64,000 bases of DNA from Margaritifera margaritifera. Taxonomy: Eukaryota > Mollusca > Bivalvia > Unionida > Margaritiferidae. The stretch is taken from the NCBI GenBank assembly GCA_029931535.1, contig JAQPZY010001684.1, positions 8,153,501 through 8,217,500 on the forward strand. Direction: 5' to 3'. Positions 22,922 through 35,159 of this stretch are shown here, in pieces (position 1 is the first letter of the stretch; each line of letters starts with the position of its first letter). A program made the translations under genes and the position numbers. The notes beneath the pieces are model-generated. The model made no database searches, was not told where the DNA came from, and was given only the letters and a program-made list of their open reading frames with translations.

Positions 22922-25150
22922 ATTAGACTTGGAAGTTTAAAGATATATCCCTTACAAAGGAAAGAGAAGGTTCTTTCTAATTCTCCATGTGAATACTAAG
23001 GACCAATGAAGTGTAATTCAGGCTTTTACGAAGCAGCAGTCTTACAATACACAGGTTACATCTTTATTTGCTCCTGTGTAATCAAGGAATTATACTAACA
23101 TTAACTGTGAAACACCACGCAAGGATAATGTCAAGAAAACTAGGGCAATCGAATATCGATTTGCATTTACGTGGAAACATACATTTTATTTTCCTTATTT
23201 CCATTATCTGCTTTTATTTTATATTTTGTACTGAAATATGATAACATGCAGCATTTACCTTTTGACTTTTAATTTATGTGGTACATTACAAAAGCTAATT
23301 TTTATTATTTTGTATAATTGTGCATACCTTAAAATCAAAGAAAAGGTAAAAAATGTGGGAGGAGTGTGGGTGTTCATGGATTTTTTTTTACATGCAAGGA
23401 AGACACCCTTGAGCAAAATAGTGGAGAGGTGAGTGTGTATGAGAGGGGTACTACCTTTGTACAAACCACAATATGGTGGAGTTATTGATTTTTTTTATCG
23501 TGACTTAAGTTTATGCCTTTAGGATACAGTTTGTAGGCACTACCAAACACTAACTTTTAAAGTAAAAGTGACTAGATTAGTTCGGCCTTAAAATGCTTAG
23601 TTTAACTAGCTTATTTCTTAATCTTTAAAAATGTTTTAATAAGTTCCCATATATTTCCTGTATTAAGATACTGTGATAGATGTATAAATGTATACAAAGG
23701 TGTGTATGCATATATTCGAAAACGTATTTGTATATAGGATGATATAATCACAAAGTATAATGTTATTTATTTGTTGTAATTTTGTTTAGATCTCTATCCA
23801 TCCACATCAAAAAAGTAGGTCTGTTTTGTGAGTGTATTTCTCTCCTAAAACGAAAATGTCTACACTTATGCCAGTAGTAAAATGTTACAAGACCTTTACC
23901 CACTGCATAAGCAAGGGCACAAAAGAGAGTTTAAAATCGATACATTATAATAGCAGCTATAAATGAACTGTTGCATAGCACGTAGAATAATTACTGAGGG
24001 GTCGTAATACTGCAAAGATACGGTTATAAACATATCAACCATTTGATTTCTTTCCTGTTTGTTTGTCATTCCTGTTAACGTAGTCAAAAAGGTAGTTTGT
24101 TTAAAACTCCAGTTTTTGTGCAACTGTATCTTGATCATGGTGTTTTGAAAGTAATGATCATCTTTTTATGGGTCATAAAGCAAAGTTTGTAAAGATTGCT
24201 TTAAGTATAAAAAAATTCCTCTATTCCAAAATTTTAAAAATCCAGTTTCAAGAGCTCTTTGTTATTGAATAATTGCTTCAATCACACTGTGCAGCTGGAT
24301 TTATTAACCACGATTTATTACTTTTGCTTTACCATGCGTAGATGCGACAAAGGGACAAGTGACAAAAGCTTTATTGCACTCAGAATATACGTATAAGCAC
24401 TGATCGTGACCCAGGTGTGAATGATAGCGTAATTTCAGAAACATTTTAATTTGTTAAAGCATTGTTATGTTCTTGAGTAGCCAGTATATTTGAACAATCT
24501 TGAAAGAACCCCGGCCATACCAATTAACGTTGTATGAACATACGATAATTATATATGGTGAGAAGTATTTGCTTTTCTAAAGTTTAATAAATATATATTG
24601 ATGCCAAAATTGTTTCCTGTATTTAACTTTAGGGTTTATTTCACTATTCAATCGTAATTGACACATTGTTAACATTATATCGACAATTGCCATTCAAGCT
24701 TCACAGAAATTCCAGACATTGACACCACTCTAGTGCCGAAGCTGTGACATTTTCATGCAAAATTACGATTAGGTATGAAAACAGGCAAAATTGTTAGCGT
24801 TATGATAGGTATAGTAGATCTTGGGCTTGACCCTTATAAACCAAATAATGTTTCGTAAGTGGTAACAATGTGTAAATGCAGACAAAAATAGTTCTAAATA
24901 GTATTAATTGATCTAATTATGTATTGCGTGTGTTTGTTGATCAGTTTGTGATAATTTGCATGCATGTACTTTTAAAATACAAAATATGAATTTAGGTCCA
25001 ATTGGTCTCAGTTCGGAAAAGGAACAGGGAAGAGTGTATAAATAATAAAGAGAGTGGGGATTTGTCACAGCGAGCCGTTGAATTAATTTTGTCTTTAATC
25101 AATCGCAATCAGCAAGTATTACCGACAATTCGCCGTTTTGTGTCCGTCGA
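22922..25150 (+). repeat. Segmental duplicate, copy II, downstream flank
   Basis: It matches copy III 54716-57420 in order, for example 'aagatatatcccttacaaag' (54735 there) and 'tccattatctgcttttattt' (55731 there). No gene is visible. It may hold the former 3' untranslated region of the decayed gene. Confidence 0.65.
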
Positions 25151-25205
25151 AGATATGTAGACATTGATTTAATGTCCATATATTGCTATCTCAGGTCCTC
25201 ATATT

Positions 25206-25235
25206 AATTCAATACTTTTACTACTGCTGCTGCTG

Positions 25236-25268
<33 letters not shown>
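25206..25268. repeat. (CTA)n/(CTG)n microsatellite
   Basis: Runs of CTG then CTA. The same array, shorter, is at 27795-27833 in the other duplicate. Confidence 0.9.
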
Positions 25269-26387
25269 TTAAATAATTTGATATAATTACTAAGATGTAA
25301 TTAGCTTCGAGTGGTATAAGGGAAGTGAATCAAACAGAGTTAGCTATGTAAGAGTCAAGCCACCACGAAAATTAATATCTGTGTAGAGTTTTAGATTTCG
25401 CTACTATTGCCTGGTGCTAATGTCATACGACGTCAAATTTTATCGAAATCAACTTTTGTATCGACCTCTCCTTTGAGAACCGCTAAATAAATGAAATCAG
25501 ACACACACACATGGATTTTTACTTAAGCAAGTGCGATGACATTCTAAGTTGTACTTAAAAATGCAAAGGTGTTTGCACATCATCTAAATTTTAACGAATG
25601 TTTATATTATATTTTCAGTCAGATCAGAGGTTTAAAACATATCTTGATATGTATCAATTACTACTGTGATACTGTATGTTTTGCTCAGTATATTGAAAAC
25701 AGTTTTTAATTTTCAATATTGTCTACTTTTCTTTAGCCTTTGATTAATCACATAATGCTTCTCAAAGCTTCTCTGTAATGTCATGTATACTCCATCCTCG
25801 AGAAGGTGAAATTTACTCATTCAGAAGCTTGAATCGAATTTACAAGTCAATAGTCGAAGAATTCGACTGGGCCTGTGGGCGTTTGCATTTTCTTGCATAA
25901 ACACGTGTTTTTGTTTATTTATACCTTTTAAAGTAATTTAAACTAAATTACAATGGCGCATAATAAGTTAATATCCAGAAACAACATCATATTGCACGAT
26001 GCGCGCTTGTCCTGCATTCTACATTTCGCATTTGGTTTCCGTGGATATTATTTATATATCGGCAAGAAAGGAGTGCCATGAAGGTTTAATAATAATTTTC
26101 CATACATAACGAATAATGAAAATAGGATTAAGAAAATCAGGATAGCAAGTATATCGAGAAACAAATAACGAATTGTATTATAATATTCACCATCAAGGGC
26201 ATCTTGAAGATCACACTAGGTTAGGGAAAATCCTGAAACTCAATAAGAAATAGAGCCAAAGAGATCTTTGCGATTTTCATTTCATTCGAGTTAGGCAGAC
26301 CCTATTTCATCAACTTTGATGCGAATATATGGCAGCTTTACGGTAAAAATCAGTAATTAATCAGCTTCCTTATCTGTCTGCTCCTCT

Positions 26388-26388
26388 A

Positions 26389-26451
<63 letters not shown>
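26388..26451. repeat. (ATT)n microsatellite
   Basis: About 21 ATT units; the matching array in the right copy (28986-29021) has about 12. Confidence 0.95.
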
Positions 26452-26949
26452 CTTTGTTACTGTTATTTAGATAGTGGTGGTACTTCTCCTGCTATTATTT
26501 ATGTTGCTGCAATTCTGTTAATGCTGTTTTGCTATTGTTGTCATTACTGTTCTTGCTGCTGCTGCTGCCGTCATTGTTCTTGCAATCATTCAAATCATTA
26601 AAATACTGCAGCTGATTTATGCTGTGAGCATAATACATCAGTATTGTCTAGTGATTTGATGCGCGGTGATATTTTATTTCGAGTGAAAAGAAGTTGAAAT
26701 AAATGACCTTATTCTCACTTTAGAGTACATATACTAATAAACAATAAATAAATAAGTAATCAGACTTATTTTCAGGGTGATAAAGGCCACTTAAAGAATT
26801 GTCCGTCCTTGTTCCTTATAAACAATTTTCAATAGATTACAGACTATGAATATAAAAGTAGATTGTATAACGATAAGTTTGGCTTCGTATTTTGTTTGGT
26901 CGTAAATTCCTAGTCGAATCATAACATGCAATGGCCGTGTAGCTTACGA

Positions 26950-27725
26950 GTGTCGATCACTGAAGGTACCTACGATCACTTTCACCAGGAGAACTTTAAG
27001 TCATTCTAGATGATTATTTTGTTTCTAATTTCACTCTATATCGTGTTCACACGCACGTATGACTAGCTGGCAAAGATTTACTACGTTGAACATTTAGCTC
27101 TTTTTAATTTGCACAAATTATTTGAATACACCGTTCTACCTGTAAGTGAAAAATGTAAACTTTTTCATACTCTCGTTGAATCTGCTTAGTTATTAATCAG
27201 AGATATGGCGTTTACGACCAGGAAAAGATGTTGAACAAATTCTTACAAAATTTTGCAGACGATTATTAGGGGTAAAAAAAATCTACTAATTTGTTCTCCA
27301 TGGTGAACTCGGGAGATAACTACTGTCAAAAATTAGAAAAATATGCCTTTTAAAATGTTTGACTCGAATATTGGTCAATAGAGAGAGGTTGAGCTTTAGA
27401 ACTTACACTACGTTAAAAATCTACGCTGATAACGGTAACTCTTATGATGGGAAAAATTGGACATTTCATGTTAAATCTCTGTTAGATGATTTAGGATTTT
27501 CTTAGGTATGGAACAAGCAATTTGATATTGTGATTTCTGTCAAAAAAAGAAGAAATTGAGCTTTAGATCAGTATAAACGAAAATGGAAATCCTCTATGAG
27601 GTCATTAACCAACCTAGAGTATTATTCCTTGTGTAAAGAATGGTTATCATTTGAAGAGTACATGAATGTGATAAATGAAGATCACTTTTAAAATTGTACT
27701 AAGTAGATTTAGAGTGTTATTGCAT
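26950..27725 (+). mobile_element. LINE 3' end fragment
   Basis: Between the two duplicate arms, pieces of plus-strand frames resemble the C-terminal tail of an L1-like or related LINE protein common in molluscs. They include FCRRLLGVKK at about 27257, RKWKSSMRSLTNLEYYSLCK at about 27580, and EEYMNVINEDHF just before 27690. Stops and shifts are frequent. No reverse transcriptase core is present. It could be the same family as the 5' and core relic at 43430-44720. Confidence 0.6.
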
Positions 27726-27727
27726 GT

Positions 27728-28984
27728 GATATGTAGACATTGATCTAATGTCCAGATATTGCTATCTCAGGTCCTCATATTAATTCAATACTTTTACTGC
27801 TGCTGCTGCTACTACTTATACTACTACTACTATTAAAGAATTTGATATAATTACTAAGATGTGATTAGTTTCGAGGGGTATATGGGAAGTGAATCAAACA
27901 GTTAGAGTTAGCTATCTAAGAGTTAAGTCACAACGATAATTAAAATATGGGTAGAGTTTTAGATTTCGCTACTATTGCCTCGTACTAATGTCATGCGACG
28001 TCAAATTTCATCGAAATAACAACTTTTGTATCGACCTCTCCTTTGGGAACCGCTAAATAAATGAAATCATTTTCCATCGCAATGTTGATGGCATATATGA
28101 CACACAAATTGTTGATGTTATATATGACACCCAGCGGTGACAGAGATTGATAACACACAGACACACGCACACACACGGATTTTTACTTAAGCAAGTGCGA
28201 TGACATTCTAAGTTGTACTTTGCACATCATCTAAATTTCAAGAATGCTTATATTATATTTTTCAGTCAGACCACGGAGTTTTAAAACATATCTTGATATG
28301 TATCGATTACAACTGTGATACTGTATGTTTTGCTCAGTATATTAAATACAGTTTTTAATTTTCAATATTGTCTACTTTTCTTTAGCCTTTAATTCATCAC
28401 ATAATGCTTCTCAAATCTTCTCTGTAAGGTCATGTCTACTCCTTCCTCGAGAAGGTGAAATTTGCTTGGATTGAATTTCTAAGTCAATAGTTGAACAATT
28501 TGACTGGGCCTTTGGGCGTTTGCATTTCTTGCATAAACACGTGTTTTTGTTTATTTATACCTTTGAAGTAATTTAAACTAAATTACAATGGCGCATAATA
28601 AGTTTATATCCATAAAAGACATTATATTGCAGTCTTTACATCACGTTTTAAGCACGATGAACGCTTGTCCCGCATTCTACTTTTCGCATTTGGTTTCAGT
28701 GGATATTATTTACATATCGGCAAGAAAGGAGTGCCATGATGGTTTAATAATAATTTCCCATACATAACGAATCATGAAAATAGGATTAACAAAATAAGGA
28801 TAGCAAGTATATCGAGAAAGAAATAAACGAATTGTATTATAATGTTCATCATCAACGGCATCTTAAGAATCACACTAGGTTAGGGAAAATCCTGAAAATA
28901 TTTCATCAACTTTGATGAGAATATATGGCAGCTTTACGGTAAAAATCAGTAACTAATCAGCATCCTCCTCTGCCTGCTCCTCTA

Positions 28985-29020
<36 letters not shown>

Positions 29021-29214
29021 CTCTGTTACTGTTATTTAGGTAGTGGTGGTACTTCATCTATTATTTATGTTGTTGCAATTTTGTTAATGCTGTTTTGCTA
29101 TTGTTGTCATTACTGTTATTGTTGCTGCTGCTGCCGTCATTGTTCTTGCAATCATTCAAATCATTAAAATACTGCAGCTGATTTATGCTGTGAGCATAAT
29201 ACGTCAGTATTGCC
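27728..29214 (+). repeat. 1.5-kb direct duplication, right copy
   Basis: Partner of 25152-26648, with small indels. It has an extra block near 28070-28150 containing 'gttgatggcatatatgacac' and lacks about 60 bases found in the left copy near 26240-26300. Confidence 0.85.
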
Positions 29215-30165
29215 TTTTTCTAATCGGGGAAAAATGACGTCGTTTAACTTTTTGACTGTAGAGGTAAGTTAAATTCTTAGCATTTGTGTACTCCAACAGA
29301 ACTGACGGAACCATATTTACCTAATAGCATTAAATATGTAACCATTCACGAAAAATGCATGTGGATGAAAATTACGTTAACAGAGGATAATGTGGTTATT
29401 ACTGTGTGCATGAGCGGACACCGGTAGGTTAACCCAATGATCGGATGATAAAGATTTATTTTTTTTAAATATATGCCACGACATTATATGTCTCTTTTAC
29501 ACACATTTGTCGTATCTTCACAAGGTGCCCGAATATAACATGTGCTTGAAAAGTTGCCCATTTAATCAAATTCATCTTGCCAGTTTTTTATATATATATT
29601 TATTAATAGTTTCTTCCACTGTCGACATTTTTACGCGCAGGACAGCTATGACAGCTTCGTAGTGGTTTGGAAACTCTTCATAGTTATATAATATCTTTCA
29701 AAGAGTCACTATAAACTTTGATTTTAAGAAAATGATGAACCTATTTGTATTGTCTTTACTGAGCTTGATTCACATTTTCCACCTTTTATACTTTCACACA
29801 TTATCATATGAAATTCATAACTTACCTTGATAGTTTAGTCATGTCCTCTACTAAATATTTATGTGACTGAAGGTTTGTTTTATTTTTCTTCATATTACAA
29901 CCTGACTTAAGCCTATTATGTAACGTTCAAGCCAAAATCATACCACCTATTTTCTAGCAAAAAATGTAGCTATTGGAAAACCAGAGCACATCAAAATGTA
30001 CCCAGAAGAACTGGTCAGCTCAGTATAGAAAGTTTTGATACTCTGCGCGTGTGCGCACCTTTGGCACCATAGATGAAGTCGAAGCGGTTCCAAGGTTCCG
30101 GCTCGTATTAAATTATCTAGGACTACATATTATTCTTTTGTATCATTTGTCCAATACACGAACAC
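29215..30165. other. No gene seen
   Basis: AT-rich sequence with no supported open frame. A GC-richer patch at 30040-30110 has no convincing exon structure. Confidence 0.5.
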
Positions 30166-30199
30166 TATGTAATATTGACACTAGGACTACTTTTTACTG

Positions 30200-30309
<110 letters not shown>

Positions 30310-30452
30310 CGCAAGACTATACTGACTGCTATTGTGACCAAGCTTTCGATATTCATGCGACTTATATCACGTGATATGTATCAAAGAATAATCAAATCTA
30401 ATTTACGTAGTGAATAAAAAATAATTCCAACAGCACTGGACCAGATACTTAC

Positions 30453-30536
30453 CTTCTCACTATACGATTTGCGGTGTCAATCATCTCAAAGATAGAATGA
30501 TCAGCCATTTTCTCCGCAAGTAGAAAGAGTCACCAC
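30453..30536 (-). CDS. Candidate first coding exon of an unidentified gene
   Basis: On the minus strand an ATG at 30508 in a good context (GAAAATGGC) opens a frame reading MADHSIFEMIDTANRIVR. It meets a near-consensus donor (GAGAAG then GTAAGTATC) at 30452-30451, leaving two bases of the next codon. Just upstream, a pyrimidine tract ends in CAG at 30537, so the exon may begin at 30536 or belong to a longer leader. The 300 bases upstream (30500-30830) are richer in G+C and CpG than the surroundings, as a promoter might be. I found no downstream exon, so the product is unknown and the call is provisional. Confidence 0.35.
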
Positions 30537-30839
30537 CTGCGTTGAAAGGGGAAGAAATCGCGCACTTCTGTGTACGCTTTGTAGTTCAAGATATGGTTGT
30601 CCAGTGCGTCTATAGCACAGACATTGTCGAACGTTTCGATAGACGTGCTGGTGCATGATTAAGCGAGAGTGTGTGTGTGTGGGGGGGGGGGGGGCAGCCA
30701 TATTGTGACTCAGTTGCAAGAGCACGTGTTTTCATCTTTTGTCTCGAAATGTGGTTTGATCTTATTCTTCTGCGATAAAATGGTATTATCATTATACGAC
30801 TAGCGAGTCCAAGGGACGGGTATGACATCAGCAGTCAAT

Positions 30840-32108
30840 TTGGAGGGGGGGGGGGAGAGTAATATCTCTGTTGCTTACATTTTATATTATTTAAAAAGAA
30901 AAACAAAATTTTCGGTTGGCCGCGCAAGGTTTTATAGAGTTTTTTTTAATTGTAAGGGCCTTATCAAGGATTTAGAGATGAGCATACAATTCCATTTTTG
31001 ACATAACTTGAACCACTTTTTTGTTGCAGCTGTCAAATACGTAACAATTACTCTGTTTATGCATTATTCCGCGTTCTATTAAATCGGGTAATATCCGGTA
31101 TCATTAAAAAGTGGAGTAAATGTTCTGTTGACTCAACAACAACGTCTTATAGACGTGTCTGAGAAAACGATTACGAAATAAATCACATGTCACACAAAAC
31201 TAGTATCGAGCATTTAACGCTGAAAGATCATATTTACTTATTTTGAAAAGTTTGTTGCTTAAAATTGCTTCTCAGCAAACTAAATTAAGTGAAAAGAACA
31301 AATGAGTATCTGCCGCACGAATAAGAGAAACCTTTATTTGTGACATGATTACAAGAGATCATCGAAAGTGTTTACCGATATGTATGGTGCTGGTTACCTT
31401 AACCATGTCTAAATAACACAACATGTATGCAGACCATAAAATGTCTACATTATTAGTATATTAAACAGTGCTCTAAACGTACTGGGGCATAAACGCACAG
31501 TAAACTTTAAAATATTATATACAGACAGAGACACAGAGAGACAGAGAGATGCAATGAAGCAAGACAAAACCGAGTGTTATAAAATATCAAAATTCTTGTT
31601 AGTAGTTTTGTAGTGGAGCAGATGAAATAAGTATATACTGAAAAAGTAATAGATAAAAAGGTACCCCTTTAAAAGACAAACTCCATTTATCATGTAACTT
31701 TCTCACCTTTCTAGCTCCAGATTTCAAAAGATGTTTCAAAATTTAGCTATTATTAGATAAGAGGTCAAAGTGTGGTAATAAATAAGTTTTTCTCACGCAA
31801 TGCTTCCCTATCAGAAAAAAATCTTACGTCTCTTCAACTTTAGTTCAACTTTTGTTATACTCAGGTGAATGTAATATTGACACTGAAGCATAATTAATAA
31901 TCAAATGTGTGGAGAAGGTACATTAAGGCACATTAATCGAATTAATGTATATGACCATGTAAGTAAACAGTACAAGAGAAATGATATACGTCACAGTTAG
32001 TTTGCAGAGGACTTTTTTGTATAAATCTGCTACAATATATTAAAACATTTTCGCTCGTACTTTGAAACCGGTCACATAACTTCAGAATATTAGGATATTT
32101 ACACACAA

Positions 32109-32139
<31 letters not shown>

Positions 32140-33459
32140 TACATACACATATATATATATATGTAGTTTGTTGTGTGTACTAAAGTAATAACATTAAAAT
32201 AGTAATTAAATTTATTTCCAATATCGTTAGCATCACTCATGATGCAAAGCCTCTCAGTGAAATCTAAATTACGCCATGTAGGGTTAATTTCACTTGTAAA
32301 TGTATCATTGTTATGACAACTGATTATTATGTATAAAACTGAAGCTACTATTCGATTTGCTGCACAATCTACCATTCTTATTGGAATCGACATAAAACGT
32401 TGTACATTACTGATAATAGATTAATTTGCCCCAGAATTGTATTATTCTATAACACGTAGATAATGGTATTCATTAAAGTTATCCATGCATTATACACATT
32501 GGAATAGATTTCCTATGGTCTTAATCATCTCGCAAAAATCGGTGTGAACTTTTTCAACAGGTGTGGTATTTTTAAATACCTACAATATGCATCTATATAT
32601 TAATATAGGTACAATGCGTTTATTGAAAAACTTCCTTTGAATTAATTAAGGACAAATTATAATTCTTTTCCTTTCTCCCAAAAGAACACTGCATCGTTTA
32701 GCATGAAAAATAAGACTTTGAATATTCTTCATAAACCTTCCATTCTCTGTAAAAATAACTCCGCGGAAAGTTATATTCATTTGCAATTTTTAAGAGCACA
32801 TTTTTTATATGAACATAATGTTTATGGTTTCTATTTTCAAATATAATAACTTATTTTCCAAGATTTACGTTCAACATTCAACAGTTTCGGCTAATTGGAT
32901 CACTCTAACACGTACGCACATTTTACTGCCTGTTTCACACATTCCTAGACGGCGTAGAAGACACAGAAGACTGGCGCGTTTAAAGTGAGAGAGACAGAGC
33001 GTTGTCGAATTAATTGCACAGTGTGGCATTTTCTGAGATACTAATAACAGCTCTGCTGCGTCCTTAGTACATTCTGAAATTGTTGCAATTATTGAGTAAT
33101 AATTAACCTGTGCAATTGCATAGAAGAAGACGACAAACCTGTCGTAGATCGAAACATTTTTACGAGTTTAATTTAATCGCGAAAATGTAGTGACGCGAAA
33201 ATATCTGTTCTACAGAACGAATCTATTATCTGTCACACTTCTAAGCAGATGACAAATTATCAACTAGGTCGCTTTCTTTAAACAAATGACAAATTTCTTT
33301 AGTCATAATTGAACAATGGGAAAGAGAATGAAGAAAAGGTAAATAACTCCTAAAGCTGAGGCGTCACTTATACTAAGAATGATATGATAACCAAGCTCCC
33401 ACAAAGATCGAAAGGTACATATTAAGTACGTACTTTAACAACCACAGCTATTATTAACC

Positions 33460-33460
<1 letters not shown>
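30840..33460. other. No gene seen
   Basis: AT-rich sequence with scattered simple repeats (CA/TA array at 32101-32162, short G runs at 30845). Short open frames here have no recognisable content. Confidence 0.5.
32101..32162. repeat. (CA)n with short (TA)n
   Basis: An interrupted CA run followed by ten or so bases of TA. Confidence 0.9.

Positions 33461-33506
<46 letters not shown>
33461..33506. repeat. (ATT)n microsatellite
   Basis: About 15 units of ATT. Confidence 0.95.
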
Positions 33507-33507
<1 letters not shown>

Positions 33508-33581
33508 TATAAGTACTCAACGCAATCGAAACCGTCCACACGCGAAGTTCTATAATAGCAGTTCCTCTCCAACGAGTTTGA

Positions 33582-33809
33582 GGGGCCCCGGGTGGCCGAG
33601 TGGCACTCGCCTTTACCGATTACTGCCATCTCACCTCTGTCCGCGTGGGTTCGAGTCTTGGGCTCGGCCAATGTGGTTATGTGAGAAAGCTTGCCAGTAG
33701 CTTCTCGTGGGTCGGTGGTTCTTCCCGGGATTTTCCCGGGTTCTGCCTCCACCAGATATACTGGCCGCCATGTATAGCCTATCATGTGCTGAAAAATGGC
33801 GTTAAACCC
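33582..33809 (+). mobile_element. V-SINE-type element, RUDI-like
   Basis: A tRNA-related head has an A-box region 'gtggccgagtggcactcgcc' and a B box 'gggttcgagtc'. It is followed by a central conserved-looking part with 'ggtcggtggttcttcccggg' and 'tgcctccacc', and an end in 'ggcgttaaaccc'. This layout matches the V-SINE superfamily element described in bivalves as RUDI; the exact family is from memory. The element is bracketed by CAACGAGTTTG at 33570-33580 and CAACGAGTAGTTTG at 33810-33823, a likely target-site duplication with a two-base difference. Confidence 0.8.
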
Positions 33810-34360
33810 AACGAGTAGTTTGTCCCCACTGTGGGAGTTTCTTGGCACCTTCAAGGTAAACGTTTGATTGGTTAGTTGCCTAGTAATAAGACCTATAAAA
33901 AGCAAGTTTATTAATGGATTGTCTAAATGTGGGCAGTTCCAAGTTTGAACGAATCAGACGACATATATTTGTATAAGTTCGATTGATTGGAGTGGAACTT
34001 ATTTTAAGTCGCAGCTTGAAACTAGGGTAGTGGAAATCTTGAACAATCACTTTTTTGTTATTTAGAAATAAAGGACATTTGATACCAGCTACTAGTTAAC
34101 CTTGCCACAGAAATGTCAGTTCATTATACACGCTTTTTCAAAAAGAAGTATCACCAGGTGGGTTTAAAAGGCAGTGTATTGTGACATGCTTTCATCTTAC
34201 CTCTGATGTTTGAACAACTTAATGGGTTTTATTTCTTTCTTAATGCGGGAGCGAAACAATTTTTACAAAGGCAATATTTCATTCTTCTGAAAAATCGAAA
34301 ATTTAATATCTGTGAATAACACAAGATAATTGAATATAAAATGTTCACTATTTTTCCTGA

Positions 34361-34650
34361 CAGTTCTAATGAAAACTGGTTATAGTATATTTATTTAAGC
34401 TGTTTACATATTCTATATTTTTCTGTAATATCTCAAACGAGTTTGCTGGGCTAGATAAAATTTCCAACAGCATGCGTTGCCTTTGATGGCCAGAATGCCC
34501 ACTCATATATCCACTGCATTCAGACAAAAGTATTATTTTTTTTAAATCGGAAGAATTATTTAAATTGATATACCTACAAAAAACGTCCGGTCGCATATTC
34601 AAGTAACCTTTTTTAGACACGAGGGGAAAGGGATCTCCAATTGATATGTC
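34361..34650 (-). CDS. Possible CARD-like exon, unconfirmed
   Basis: The minus strand has an open stretch of about 95 residues. It contains RQRMLLEIL, then NSFEILQKNIEYVNSL, with a helical rhythm like the last helices of a CARD or related death-fold domain. It could begin at an acceptor-like CACAG near 34650 and ends at a TAG near 34366. There is no paralogue in the window. The pattern match is by eye, and the stretch may be chance in AT-rich DNA. Confidence 0.25.
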
Positions 34651-35059
34651 TAGCTGTGCTTATTGGAAAACACGAATACATCTATATGTTTTATCGCCAC
34701 AGAAATCCATTCCCTGGGGCGTTGTCTCTACTAAACTTTTCCTAATTGTGTCTTCATTTCGTGAAAACGGAAATACGCATCTGTACGCAAAGAACTAGTT
34801 CTTACCTACAAATCATATTATAAACGCAAATGGATGTATGAATTTCAATAGTGTTTTCCTATAGTGATTTTCTATTTGAAATAATGGCTTTATCTTTCTG
34901 GTCCCATTCAAATGTTGAACTATTGCAGAAATCAGTAGTAGCAAGGAAAAACTGTTATCCACTTCTAGCAAGTGGACTAAGGTTCACTACATTTGTACAT
35001 TTTTTACTAATGTGCAAGTTTCTTCGAAACAATTGTTGTTGTTGTAATTGCTCAACTTT

Positions 35060-35152
35060 GTAATAATAATAATAATAATAATAATAACTGTACTTCTTCT
35101 TCCTATTCTTCTTATTATTATTATTTTTATTAGTAGTAGTAGTAGTAGTAGT
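35060..35152. repeat. (AAT)n, (TTA)n and (TAG)n microsatellites
   Basis: Three adjacent trinucleotide arrays separated by a few bases of C/T-rich sequence. Confidence 0.85.
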
Positions 35153-35159
35153 GTTATTA

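Larger units (their letters stand above)
25152..26648 (+). repeat. 1.5-kb direct duplication, left copy
   Basis: It is nearly the same as 27728-29214 from 'gatatgtagacattgat' at the start to 'gagcataata' near the end, including both the CTA and ATT microsatellites. The first 450 bases also resemble the end of copy III (57440-57890). Confidence 0.85.

Noticed and set aside
22049..22922. A working plus-strand protease gene in copy II
   Set aside because: Several frame changes and a stop lie between the His, Asp and Ser sites, and the Gly-Thr-Thr motif is lost.
33582..33660. A functional tRNA gene at the V-SINE head
   Set aside because: Box-like words are there but the cloverleaf cannot close, and the conserved SINE body and target duplication explain it.
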